Assembly: GCA_017619585.1 (NCBI GenBank)
Contig: JAFZSA010000031.1
Coordinates: forward strand, 62,001-126,000
Direction of reading: 5' to 3'
DNA: 64,000 nt
Source: Bacteroidaceae bacterium
GTDB taxonomy: Bacteria; Bacteroidota; Bacteroidia; Bacteroidales; Bacteroidaceae
Positions 1-8,640 of the stretch are shown here, one piece after another. Both the position numbers and the translations under genes were made by a program. The first letter of the stretch is position 1. Each line of letters opens with the position of its first letter. Below the pieces are notes generated by a model. The model worked only from the letters and a program-made list of their open reading frames with translations. It did not search any database and was not told the DNA's origin.

Positions 1-3000
1 TGGCTGCCTTGCAAATTGTAGCACAAAGCATCTGCCCAGCTGCCGTCCTCGGCCTGAATGATTACAGCTCCGTCATCTGTATTCTTCAGTTTGAAGGGGG
101 CGTGTAACTGGCTTATCTGGTTTCTGTTAGAGGCCCAGATAATTTTGGTGCCGTGTGCGGGTACAATGGTAGATATCCCATCTGTGCCCGTAATCTGATA
201 CTTGGCGGGTTTTGTGACATCATCACTCAGGAACATACCTGCTATGTCTATGTCCTCGTCGGTGGTGTTGTAGAGTTCTATCCAGTCATCTCGCTTGACA
301 TATTCATTCACGTAGATGCCGTTGTTGGCACTTACCTCGTTGATACGAATGGGAGAGGCACCTGATGCAACATATTGCTTAGTCTCTGTGATAGGCTCAA
401 ACAGGGCAGTGTACTGACCGTCTTTATCTTCTGTAAGGGTAAGTTGGTTTTCGGGATTAATGACGGTAGGCGAGGTACTGATCCTTTCCAGACCTGCCTC
501 CCAGTAGATATCCGAAGAACCGGGGACGTTATTGTGAACCTCAACGGCTATTACATTACGTCCTTTCCTAAAGTATGAAGGGGCGATGTTGAAGGAGCCT
601 TTGTCGGGATTGCCATTAGCATAGGTGGTAGCATACGTATTGTATTGGATTTCGCCCTCCGGCATCAGGTAACGGTAAACCTCTACACCGTTGACATAAA
701 CCACAAAGCCGTCATCAGCTATGTAGTTAAGGGTAAAGGTGTCATCGTTAGCGGGGGTGTCTGAAATCTGGAATTCTTTTCTGAAGTAATAGGCAATGTA
801 TTTCTGGGATGCGTCATTACCATAACTCAGGATTGTCTGGTAGTCGCGCTGACCTCCTGTATAGTATCCCAAGGGAGCACTTCCCTGTTCCCATTCAGAA
901 GCGCTGTAGTTTGGTGCCTTCCATGCATCGCCCTCCATAGGACCTTGGTCGTAATATGTCCAAATGTCTTTCTGGGGAAACAGTTGCTGACAATTTCCTG
1001 CCATACCGCCCCATCCTTTGAACCTGTATCCTGCCGGTGCAGAAACGGTGATTGTAACGGGGGCAAAAAGAGTTCCGTTGAAACGGTTACCGGGTACGGG
1101 CAGATTGTCCAGCATGAAGGAGGCCTGTGGAATGTTGGCATTGAAGCTGACATTCATACCAGAACCTAACTGGTAGCTGTCGCGCAGAGCATTGATACGA
1201 GCCTGACGACTCCAATCGCTGGTCATGTTGCTGCGTTGTTCGTTGAAGGAAGTCCAAGGCTGTTTGTTCTCCATAGCCAGGGCAGGCTCTACCAATTGGC
1301 AGATGCTGTCTCCTATGCTACTGCATCTTTCGGGGGTGAAGACACTACCGCCCAGTAGGCAGTAGGCATTTACAAACTGACGTTGGAACTGCGGGTTTCG
1401 CTTCATGCCGTTGTAAATCTGCAGCAGTTCGTTTCCGTTGTTGTTATTGATGAGGCTCACTCCGTTGCTGTTGCTCCAGCCCCAATCCTGATCGTGAAGT
1501 GTCAGGTGGAACTTGCCGTCGGGTAGGGAGCGGTAGCCCTTTACATTGTTGTTGTTGCAGATCCAGTCGGAACATCCTATGTACGATATGGCGGCAAAGA
1601 AGTTGATGACTTCGTCCATATCCACCAACTGGCGCAGTTGTTCATAGGTTTCATTCTCTGTTGCCCTTCTGCTCAGGCTAAGCCATTCATTGAAGGCATC
1701 CTTGGTGCCTGCCATCTGGAAGTATCCGTTGCTGTACTCAAAGGCATCCATCTCGTCATCGTCGTATCCATAGTTGGCAGTTCCGTTATAACGGTTGTTG
1801 GGCTCACGGAGGTTCAGCATTCCTATGTAATCGCCATTGAAGAATACATGAACTGGTTGGTAGTCTTGTGCATCTATATAGAGTCCGTTGCTGATGAGTA
1901 CCTGTTGTGTGATGGCATCCCTGACACGTCCGTGTTCCTGTGAGTTGTTGTCATTGCCACCATTACGGATCTGGAGTTGTTTGTATTTGTTGTATGGTTT
2001 GTATCTGAAGAAGGGGTAGTCAAAGCTGGTGGTCCCTTCATACAACTTGGTGGCTTTCAACTTGAAGGAGGATGGGGCATAATGACGGCTCCAACCGCCG
2101 CTGATGATGAACTCAGCCTCTTGGTTGATGACCATCTTGCCGTCAGGCGTGATATATTCAAAGTTTACAGGGCGTTCCCAATCCATGTTGATATTGGATT
2201 TGCCGTGGTTCCTGCCGCTTACGCCGTTGGTACCGTCAACATACACGCCAATGGTGTCATCGTAAAGATTGTCTGGGTTGGTGGTGATGGCAATAACGGG
2301 CAGGTAGTAGTCATTGTCCTGATAGATGTATGAGCGGGTGATAACCTGACTGGGTAGATAGTCGTCTTGGAAGAGTCGCAGTCGCAAGCTTGTAGTCTCT
2401 GTAATCTGGAACTTGCCGTCTTTGCTTACTGTTCCGTTCTGCAGAGTAGGTGTGGTACCGTCTGTGGTGTAGCGCAGGGTAGCTCCGGAGGGGATGCTGA
2501 CCTTTATGCTGAAGGGGTTTGTGAACAGACGGGAATCTGTGTCCACCTCGGGCGCATTCAGGCGGAACTCGGCAAAGGTAGCTGTATTGTTGGCTGCCCC
2601 AGGAGTCGGGTCACCGTTATACCTCCATTCATTATCTGTCAGATTGGTTCTAGCCCAAGAGCAACGGGCTATAGCCGTTGGGTAGTCTATGGTCAGGAAG
2701 GGAGTGTGACCGTCTTCGCTTAGGAATATTTGTCCGCCTTCTGTCTTCAGTTTAAAGGGTATTTGCTTTGTGGCCTGATCACCATACTGACCATCGGCAG
2801 CATTGTGATCGAAGAAAAGGCAACGATAGCCATGCGGCTCTACCACTCCCACATCAGGCAGGATGAATTTCTTCAGGTCGTTGGCATCGTCGCTGATGTA
2901 CAGATAGCGGAGGGATATGCGCTTGTCCGACTTGTTGTACAACTCCACCCAGCCACCATAGTTCCAGGAGTGGTCTATGGTCTGGTCTATGTTGGCTACG

Positions 3001-4703
3001 TTCACCTCGGTAGCTATCAACGAGGCAGGAATATCCACACCTGCATCTCCTTCGTCATAGGCATCCTCCACAATGCTCATGCCGCAGTCATAGAACTTGC
3101 CGCCCCAGTTCTGCTGAATGTAGGTAGCAATAACGTTATTGCCTACCTGCAGGTATTTGGCTGGAATCTCTATCTTGACGGGATTTTTACCGTTTGTCCA
3201 TCCCAATTGGGTATCTATCAGATGCCCGTTGACGTAAATGCTATAGGCGTCATCATGACATACATTTATATAATAGGCGGTAGAGTTCTTGACCTCGTCC
3301 AACAGGAAGTTACGTCTGATCCAGAAGTTGGTGTTGTCTCCGCCTGGCCAAATGGTCTTGACTTCCGATATATAACCATAGTTGCCAATGGGCATGGAAG
3401 CCTCAGCCCACATGCTGTCATCAAAGTCGGCATCTGTCCATGTCAGTGTCTCTACACGGCCCTCTATCTTCATGTCCTTGATGCGTTGCCATGTTTCTTC
3501 GTCTCTGTAATAGCAGTAGTTGTAATATGACGTTCCTACCCAAAGCTCTTTCTGGTCCGTCTCGTCATAAAGACTGATGCCAGAGAGTTGGATGTTGGTA
3601 TTGTCTTCCCATGTGCTGATGTACAGAGCCAACTTCATGTCGCTGATTTCGGAACCAGGGATTCCCTTTTCCACAATCCTTCTTTCCCTTCCGGCTTCCA
3701 ATGTGTAGGTTTCTGAGAAGAAGTTGATATTGTCATCCTCATTTTCAGAGAGCATAAGGATTATATCAGCTGTGGCCTTGTCAATGGATAGGGTAGCCCT
3801 GAACTGGTAGGTATGGTCTTCTTGTATGGTAATAGGAGTCTTGAACTGCACGCGCCCGTTGTTGGGGTCGCTTACAGATGTGGGCATGCTTATCTTATAG
3901 ATGTCGTTTTCTTGTGCCTCATACAGTTTGCTCCATCCGTGGATATCGCTCTCTATGTTTGTACTGTTCCCTGCATAGCCGCCTTCCGAGTTAAAGAGCA
4001 GGCGGGCTGTCCAAGTCTTGTCGTATCCCATTGGCAGATTGCCTATGTTACCCGTTTTGGCAGAGCCATACAAACCACAGTCGGCAAAGGCGCCACCATA
4101 GTTGTTGTGTACATGAAGGGCTATGATGTTTTTTGTTCCGTCTGTTTTCAGCAAAGCTTTCTGCTCTGGGGTAAGTTGCAGGAACTCGCTCTCGTTCCAA
4201 TGGGTGTCTGTCTCCAGAACCAGTGTACCGTTGATATAGAAATGGCTCACTCCATCGTCATGCCCGCATGCCAGATAAACCTCTTCGGGTATCTCTCCGT
4301 TCAGGGTGAATGAACGGCGGATGTATATGTCGGCTACGTTCATGTCTGAACACCATTGGTACGATGGCATATCCTTGTAATATGCTGATGATGAGAAGGG
4401 GGCATGTTGTGTTTCCCATTCAAAATCCTCGTTTGTAGGTGTGTACTGGGGGTGGAACCATTCTCTTCCATTGCTGTCGGCAGGCGGTGTTCCCTGGCAG
4501 TCGACCTCTTCGCCCCATCCAATGTTGATGCCCCAGTTTACGTTGTAAACCAAGCCTTCCCAGTTGGCATTGCTATAATAAGTTGAGGGTAGAAGTTCTA
4601 TGGGAGCTCCTATACTTTCTATTCCGATGGCATGGATAGGACAATAAACCAACGCCATCAGCATGTAGGTTATACACACCTTAGTGATGTTAGTTGTTCT
4701 CAC
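1..4703 (-). CDS. Large secreted CotH-kinase / lamin-tail-domain protein (3' end beyond window)
   Basis: The minus-strand frame is open from 4703 to the left edge, about 1,567 codons without a stop, so the C-terminus is missing. The start is probably GTG at 4703: an in-frame stop lies just upstream, and GTG gives a basic N-terminus before a hydrophobic signal peptide ending near CPIHA. ATG at 4664 is the alternative. Visible domains: galactose-binding-like folds (about residues 70-220, 430-530 and 1290-1410), a lamin-tail-like module (about 565-670), a chitobiase-C/Fn3-associated segment (about 710-770), a CotH-kinase-like region (about 790-1130, with LHDQDWGWS), a bacterial-repeat-like segment (about 1205-1235), and a clear lamin-tail domain near the edge (DDWIELYN, then LSDD). 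CotH-family proteins can phosphorylate secreted proteins; in Bacteroidota such multidomain proteins are cell-surface or secreted. The substrate is unknown. A type IX sorting tail may lie beyond the edge. Confidence 0.82.
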   Translation of the reverse strand, partial: MRTTNITKVCITYMLMALVYCPIHAIGIESIGAPIELLPSTYYSNANWEGLVYNVNWGINIGWGEEVDCQGTPPADSNGREWFHPQYTPTNEDFEWETQHAPFSSSAYYKDMPSYQWCSDMNVADIYIRRSFTLNGEIPEEVYLACGHDDGVSHFYINGTLVLETDTHWNESEFLQLTPEQKALLKTDGTKNIIALHVHNNYGGAFADCGLYGSAKTGNIGNLPMGYDKTWTARLLFNSEGGYAGNSTNIESDIHGWSKLYEAQENDIYKISMPTSVSDPNNGRVQFKTPITIQEDHTYQFRATLSIDKATADIILMLSENEDDNINFFSETYTLEAGRERRIVEKGIPGSEISDMKLALYISTWEDNTNIQLSGISLYDETDQKELWVGTSYYNYCYYRDEETWQRIKDMKIEGRVETLTWTDADFDDSMWAEASMPIGNYGYISEVKTIWPGGDNTNFWIRRNFLLDEVKNSTAYYINVCHDDAYSIYVNGHLIDTQLGWTNGKNPVKIEIPAKYLQVGNNVIATYIQQNWGGKFYDCGMSIVEDAYDEGDAGVDIPASLIATEVNVANIDQTIDHSWNYGGWVELYNKSDKRISLRYLYISDDANDLKKFILPDVGVVEPHGYRCLFFDHNAADGQYGDQATKQIPFKLKTEGGQIFLSEDGHTPFLTIDYPTAIARCSWARTNLTDNEWRYNGDPTPGAANNTATFAEFRLNAPEVDTDSRLFTNPFSIKVSIPSGATLRYTTDGTTPTLQNGTVSKDGKFQITETTSLRLRLFQDDYLPSQVITRSYIYQDNDYYLPVIAITTNPDNLYDDTIGVYVDGTNGVSGRNHGKSNINMDWERPVNFEYITPDGKMVINQEAEFIISGGWSRHYAPSSFKLKATKLYEGTTSFDYPFFRYKPYNKYKQLQIRNGGNDNNSQEHGRVRDAITQQVLISNGLYIDAQDYQPVHVFFNGDYIGMLNLREPNNRYNGTANYGYDDDEMDAFEYSNGYFQMAGTKDAFNEWLSLSRRATENETYEQLRQLVDMDEVINFFAAISYIGCSDWICNNNNVKGYRSLPDGKFHLTLHDQDWGWSNSNGVSLINNNNGNELLQIYNGMKRNPQFQRQFVNAYCLLGGSVFTPERCSSIGDSICQLVEPALAMENKQPWTSFNEQRSNMTSDWSRQARINALRDSYQLGSGMNVSFNANIPQASFMLDNLPVPGNRFNGTLFAPVTITVSAPAGYRFKGWGGMAGNCQQLFPQKDIWTYYDQGPMEGDAWKAPNYSASEWEQGSAPLGYYTGGQRDYQTILSYGNDASQKYIAYYFRKEFQISDTPANDDTFTLNYIADDGFVVYVNGVEVYRYLMPEGEIQYNTYATTYANGNPDKGSFNIAPSYFRKGRNVIAVEVHNNVPGSSDIYWEAGLERISTSPTVINPENQLTLTEDKDGQYTALFEPITETKQYVASGASPIRINEVSANNGIYVNEYVKRDDWIELYNTTDEDIDIAGMFLSDDVTKPAKYQITGTDGISTIVPAHGTKIIWASNRNQISQLHAPFKLKNTDDGAVIIQAEDGSWADALCYNLQGS

Positions 4704-4759
4704 GTTTTTGAGGTTTTGTTTCAGTTATGGAATGGTTGTTCTCTTTGTTAATTCGCGTA

Positions 4760-4790
4760 CAAAGTTACGATTAAGTGAGAACAATACAAA
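4760..4790 (-). promoter_or_regulatory. sigma-ABfr promoter of the CotH gene (repeat copy 1)
   Basis: Read on the minus strand: TTTG (4790-4787), exactly 19 bases, then TAACTTTG (4767-4760). This matches the Bacteroidota pattern TTTG-N19-21-TAnnTTTG. It ends about 57 bases before the GTG start at 4703. It lies inside one copy of a two-copy palindromic repeat. Confidence 0.72.
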
Positions 4791-4841
4791 ATAAAACTTT
4801 CTTTTATTTTTATTGTCGAACGAAAGTAACTTCAGCAGAGC

Positions 4842-4872
4842 TAAAATTACGAATAAGTGAGTGGAATACAAA
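4842..4872 (-). promoter_or_regulatory. Second, weaker promoter-like element (repeat copy 2)
   Basis: Same design as the element at 4760-4790: TTTG (4872-4869), 19 bases, then TAATTTTA (4849-4842), which differs from TAnnTTTG only in the last base. It also lies inside a palindromic repeat and points toward the CotH gene. Confidence 0.4.
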
Positions 4873-4941
4873 ATAAATTTCATTTATTTTTAATTCCGAA
4901 CGGGAGGAATTAAGAGACACGTCTTTAATTCAAATAAAAAT

Positions 4942-4981
4942 ACTGCCTAACTGAGAAAAATAAATTCCCTAGTTAGGCAGT
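4942..4981 (-). terminator. Rho-independent terminator of the decarboxylase operon
   Basis: A perfect 11-bp stem, ACTGCCTAACT (4942-4952) with AGTTAGGCAGT (4971-4981), and an 18-base loop. On the minus strand it is followed by a T-rich run (TATTTTTATTT). It lies 30 bases past the stop of the beta subunit. Confidence 0.78.
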
Positions 4982-5010
4982 ATAAGTATGTTAGTTAATA
5001 CGTCTAAGTA

Positions 5011-6267
5011 TTATCCTAAGAAGCTGATGAGTACACCAGCGGCAACGGCTGAGCCGATAACGCCTGAGATGTTAGAACTCATACAATAGTTCAAAACGTG
5101 GTTCTTGGGATCGTACTTGGTACTGATACCGTTGCAGACACGGCTGGCCATAGGTACGGCACTAAGACCTGTTGCACCGATAAGCGGATTGATCTTCTTC
5201 TTGGCGAAGAGGTTCCAAACCTTTACCATGCAGATACCACTGGCGATACTAAGAGCGAAGGCACAGAAACCACCGGCTACAATACCCAGTGTCTGAATGT
5301 TGATGAAAGCATCTACTGTCATGGTGGCACCTACGCAGAGGCCCAAGAAGATAGTAGCGGCATTCATGATGCCGTTGCTGGCTGCATCGAAGAGGCGGTT
5401 GGTGTCGTTACCAATCTCCTTCACCAGGTTACCGAACATAAGCATACCTACTAGGCTGACAGCCGTGGGTACGAAGATAGCTACGATGGTAGTAACGGCA
5501 ATAGGGAAGATAATCTTCAGCACACGGATGTTCTTAATCTCCAATGCATCGGGGTAAAGCTTATCCTGCTCCTTCATATTGATGCGCAGTTCCTTCTCTG
5601 AACAAAGCAGCTTCACAACCAAAGGTATGATTACAGGAACCAGAGCCATGTAGCTGTAAGCTGCGATGGCGATGGGGCCCAGCAAGTGGGGAGCCAGCTT
5701 GATGGTGGTAAAGATAGCGGTAGGACCGTCGGCACCACCGATGATACCCAGTGAACCAGCCTCCTGAGGAGTGAAACCTACCAACAGGGCTACCAACAGT
5801 ACGGCAAAGATACCCATCTGTGCTGCAGCACCAAAGATAGCCAGCTTCAGGTTACGAAGCATGGGGCCGAAGTCGGTGAGCGCACCTACACCCATGAAGA
5901 TGATAGGGGGCAGCAGACCGCTCTTGATGAGGGCATAGTAGAGGTAGTTCATCAGACCCAGGTCGTGGGCTATCTCATGCAGAGGCATCTCATAGATGTT
6001 ACGCATGGTGGTAACACCGTTAACGGTAACGGGTACCATACCTTCGCTATTGGCCTGCAGCACACCCATGCCGCCACCGGGGAAGTTGGCAATGAGTACT
6101 CCGAAAGCTATGGGCACGAGCAGCAGGGGCTCGTACTTCTTGACGATGCCCAAATAGAGCAACGTAAAGGCAAGCAGGTACATGACGATGAACAGGGGAT
6201 TCTCGCCAATGGCAGAGAAGGCTGTCATCTGGTACAGCTTGTCAAGAATGTCATATATCATATTCAT
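5011..6267 (-). CDS. oadB: Na+-translocating decarboxylase beta subunit (OadB/MmdB family)
   Basis: 418 aa, highly hydrophobic, with about nine to eleven membrane segments. This inner-membrane subunit uses the energy of decarboxylating carboxybiotin to pump Na+ out. The family hallmark GGADGPT is at about residues 177-183; its Asp corresponds to the essential Na+-site aspartate of OadB. Other recognisable stretches are NFPGGGMGV (about 61-69) and a C-terminal segment rich in small residues ending in GVLISFLG. It is the last gene of a three-gene operon, 112 bases after the alpha subunit, with a strong terminator just beyond. The substrate of the complex (oxaloacetate, methylmalonyl-CoA or another acid) is set by the alpha subunit and cannot be read from beta alone. 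Confidence 0.93.
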   Translation of the reverse strand: MNMIYDILDKLYQMTAFSAIGENPLFIVMYLLAFTLLYLGIVKKYEPLLLVPIAFGVLIANFPGGGMGVLQANSEGMVPVTVNGVTTMRNIYEMPLHEIAHDLGLMNYLYYALIKSGLLPPIIFMGVGALTDFGPMLRNLKLAIFGAAAQMGIFAVLLVALLVGFTPQEAGSLGIIGGADGPTAIFTTIKLAPHLLGPIAIAAYSYMALVPVIIPLVVKLLCSEKELRINMKEQDKLYPDALEIKNIRVLKIIFPIAVTTIVAIFVPTAVSLVGMLMFGNLVKEIGNDTNRLFDAASNGIMNAATIFLGLCVGATMTVDAFINIQTLGIVAGGFCAFALSIASGICMVKVWNLFAKKKINPLIGATGLSAVPMASRVCNGISTKYDPKNHVLNYCMSSNISGVIGSAVAAGVLISFLG

Positions 6268-6379
6268 AATTCAAAAATATTAAATTCAAATTTCAAAATT
6301 GTTATTCAATTCGTTTTTAAAACTCATAAATCCGTTTGCGTCTTTCAATTATACGAAAAGGCTTATTTGAATTTTGAAT

Positions 6380-8227
6380 TTATAAATTTTGAATCTTCAT
6401 AATAGGATCGTCCTCTTCTACAGAATCACCGCTGTTAACAAGGATGGCGGTAATTACACCGGCCTTGTCAGCACGGATGGCGTTGAAGGTCTTCATAGCC
6501 TCGATGTAACCCAGCACATCGCCTTCCTGAACGTTGTCGCCAACCTTCTTGGGAGTCTCTGAGTTATCCTTTACCAGGTAGAACTTACCTTCCAGGGGAG
6601 CCAACAGGTCCTGACCCTCGCCAGCAGGTGCAGCAGCACCGGCGGCAGAAGCAGCTGTAGCAGCAGGAGCCTCGTTGCCATAGGCGATGTTCACCTCGTA
6701 GGTCTGACCATTCACGCTAACCTTGATCTGCTTGGGCATCTCAGCACCTGCAGCGGGAGCGTTCTTCTTAGCCTTACGCTCAGCAAGGTCTTTCTCGAAG
6801 TCGGCCTTAGCCTTACCGCTCTTATATGCACGATACTGTTCGGGGTGCATAGCCAACTCGAAGAGTTCCTCGTTGTCTTCGCCCAGCTCCCAGCCGTTCT
6901 CTTCCATCTCCTTCTTGAAGTCTTCCAGCTTGTCGGGATAGTAGCTCTGAGGATCGTTGGTCTCGAACTCGCGACCTTCAGCCTTAGCCATATCAACCAA
7001 TTCCTGAGCAACAGGACCAGGCAACTGACCGCTCTTGCCAAGAATCATGTCCCAGATGTTGTCGGCAATCATGCTCCAGCGAGCCTTGCCCTTCTCCATC
7101 TGGATAACGTTCATAAGAGCCAGGTTCTTAACGTACTGGCTGAAAGGAGTTACCAAGCAGGGATAACCAACCTTAGGCCATACGTATGCAACTTCGTCGA
7201 ACAGCTTCACCAAGAGCTGGTCTGTTGTCAGCTCGGGCTGGTTGTTCTTTACCTTCCACTTGTTCAGTGACTTCAGGTTGTCCTCGAGGTCTGTCATCAA
7301 TGAACCCATCATGCCGCCGGGCAGACCGGGCTTAACGAGCAGTGAGTTGTTGATGTGGTTGAGGGCGGGGATGTAGTAGCCCAGGAAGTCGTCGTACATC
7401 TCCTGAATGAGGGTACGAGCCTCCATGTAAGCCTCCATATTGATTTCCTTTACCTGGAAGCCGGCATCCTTCAGCATCTCCTGAACGGCGATGATGTCAG
7501 CGTGACCGGTACCCCAAGAGAGGGGAGACATAGCGGTATCAATGTAATCGCAACCAGCCTTTGCAACTTCCAGGATAGAAGCCATACAGAAGCCGGGACC
7601 AGCGTGAGAGTGGTACTGGATTACAATATCCTCCTTCAAAGCCTTGATGCCAGCAACAATTTTGCCCAGAGAAACAGGACGACCGATACCGGCCATATCC
7701 TTCAGGCAGATTTCATCGGCACCAGCCTCGATGAAGGTCTTAGCCAGATTCACATAGTACTCAACGGTGTGAATGGGGCTGTATGTGATACAGAGACTGG
7801 CCTGAGCAATCATGCCTGCCTCTTTTGCGTACTGAATTGAGGGGATTACGTTACGTGTGTCGTTCAGACCACAGAAAATACGTGTAATGTCTGTACCCTG
7901 AGCCTTCTTGACCTTGTAGAAGAGCTTACGTACATCCTTGGGACATGGACTCATGCGCAGACCGTTCAGAGCGCGGTCCAGCATGTGAGTTTGAATACCT
8001 GCTTCGTGGAAGGGCTTTGTCCACTCGCGAACACTCTTGTTAGGGTTCTCGCCATAGAGGAGGTTTACTTGCTCGAAACCACCGCCGTTTGTCTCAACGC
8101 GGTCAAAACATCCCATTTTGATAATAGCAGGGGCCACCTTTACCAACTGATCTACGCGGGGCTGATACTTGCCAGCACTCTGCCACATGTCGCGGAAGAC
8201 CAGACTAAACTTAACTTCTTTTTTCAT
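6380..8227 (-). CDS. oadA: Biotin-dependent decarboxylase alpha subunit (OadA / pyruvate carboxylase subunit B type)
   Basis: 615 aa. Residues about 1-450 are a carboxyltransferase TIM-barrel domain plus the PYC/OadA conserved domain: LVFRDMWQSAG near the N-terminus, CLKDMAG with the lysine of the family, and the metal-binding HSH motif in YHSHAGPG. An Ala/Pro-rich linker (about 490-545) leads to a C-terminal biotinyl domain whose biotinylation site reads EAMKTFN, with the lysine kept but the usual second Met replaced by Thr. It should move CO2 from an organic acid to biotin and pass it to the beta subunit. Bacteroidota homologues are variously named oxaloacetate decarboxylase alpha or pyruvate carboxylase subunit B, so the substrate is an inference. 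It lies 57 bases after the gamma subunit gene. Confidence 0.92.
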   Translation of the reverse strand: MKKEVKFSLVFRDMWQSAGKYQPRVDQLVKVAPAIIKMGCFDRVETNGGGFEQVNLLYGENPNKSVREWTKPFHEAGIQTHMLDRALNGLRMSPCPKDVRKLFYKVKKAQGTDITRIFCGLNDTRNVIPSIQYAKEAGMIAQASLCITYSPIHTVEYYVNLAKTFIEAGADEICLKDMAGIGRPVSLGKIVAGIKALKEDIVIQYHSHAGPGFCMASILEVAKAGCDYIDTAMSPLSWGTGHADIIAVQEMLKDAGFQVKEINMEAYMEARTLIQEMYDDFLGYYIPALNHINNSLLVKPGLPGGMMGSLMTDLEDNLKSLNKWKVKNNQPELTTDQLLVKLFDEVAYVWPKVGYPCLVTPFSQYVKNLALMNVIQMEKGKARWSMIADNIWDMILGKSGQLPGPVAQELVDMAKAEGREFETNDPQSYYPDKLEDFKKEMEENGWELGEDNEELFELAMHPEQYRAYKSGKAKADFEKDLAERKAKKNAPAAGAEMPKQIKVSVNGQTYEVNIAYGNEAPAATAASAAGAAAPAGEGQDLLAPLEGKFYLVKDNSETPKKVGDNVQEGDVLGYIEAMKTFNAIRADKAGVITAILVNSGDSVEEDDPIMKIQNL

Positions 8228-8284
8228 TTACGTTATCTTGATTATTTTTTACCTTTTCTATATTTCTTCAAAAAACTCCTTGTC

Positions 8285-8542
8285 TTATATCTTCTTTGCA
8301 GAGGCAACGCGACCCTTTCCGCCGGTTATCTGGCTGACAACCTGCTGAAGGATAGCCATTGTACCTCCGTCAACAGCTGCAGATGTTGCTGCACCTTTCT
8401 TGGGAGCTGCTATTTCTTCGGGAGCAATCTTGTTAACGGTCTTGATAAGGAGTTTTCCTCCCCAAATGACTATCAACAAGATAAGGAATACCGTGCTCAT
8501 GCCAACGATCATGAGCTCAAAACCAATACCTAAATTTTCCAT
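8285..8542 (-). CDS. oadG: Na+-translocating decarboxylase gamma subunit (OadG family)
   Basis: 85 aa, the normal size for this small assembly subunit. One N-terminal membrane helix (about residues 8-29, MIVGMSTVFLILLIVIWGG) is followed by a charged tail, the usual OadG layout. In known systems gamma anchors alpha to beta. It is the first gene of the operon gamma-alpha-beta. Small size and low conservation make the family call depend partly on the neighbours, which are unambiguous. Confidence 0.85.
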   Translation of the reverse strand: MENLGIGFELMIVGMSTVFLILLIVIWGGKLLIKTVNKIAPEEIAAPKKGAATSAAVDGGTMAILQQVVSQITGGKGRVASAKKI

Positions 8543-8563
8543 ATTTGTAGTGTTAAATTGAAA

Positions 8564-8615
8564 TTTGCCGCAAAATTACTCAAAAAATCTTCAATTTGAG
8601 CATTTTTGCGGCAAA
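8564..8615. repeat. Nested inverted repeat before the decarboxylase operon, containing a -7 box
   Basis: The outer stem TTTGCCGCAAAA (8564-8575) pairs perfectly with TTTTGCGGCAAA (8604-8615). An inner 6-bp stem CTCAAA/TTTGAG lies at 8579-8600. On the minus strand TAATTTTG (8578-8571) fits the TAnnTTTG -7 box about 29 bases before the gamma-subunit start, with no TTTG at the right distance. It also lies just past the stop of the nitroreductase fusion gene, so it could act as terminator, operator or both. Confidence 0.6.
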
Positions 8616-8640
8616 AAGTTATCAGCGTGAGAGAAATTTT

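Larger units (their letters stand above)
4760..4912. repeat. Two tandem imperfect palindromes of about 70 bp carrying promoter elements
   Basis: Copy 1 (about 4760-4832) and copy 2 (about 4843-4912) share the layout: TTAC arm, AAGTGAG, an A-rich arm (CAAAATAAA), a short loop, a T-rich arm (TTTATTTTT), CGAACG, and a closing arm. In copy 1 the outer arms AAGTTAC and GTAACTT pair. The two copies are about 83 bp apart. The promoter-bearing half is the better conserved half. Confidence 0.7.

Noticed and set aside
2730..3530. Plus-strand frame of 266 codons
   Set aside because: It mirrors the long minus-strand CotH gene on the same codon grid; its translation has no signal, domain or plausible composition. 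The same applies to other plus-strand frames between 150 and 4590.
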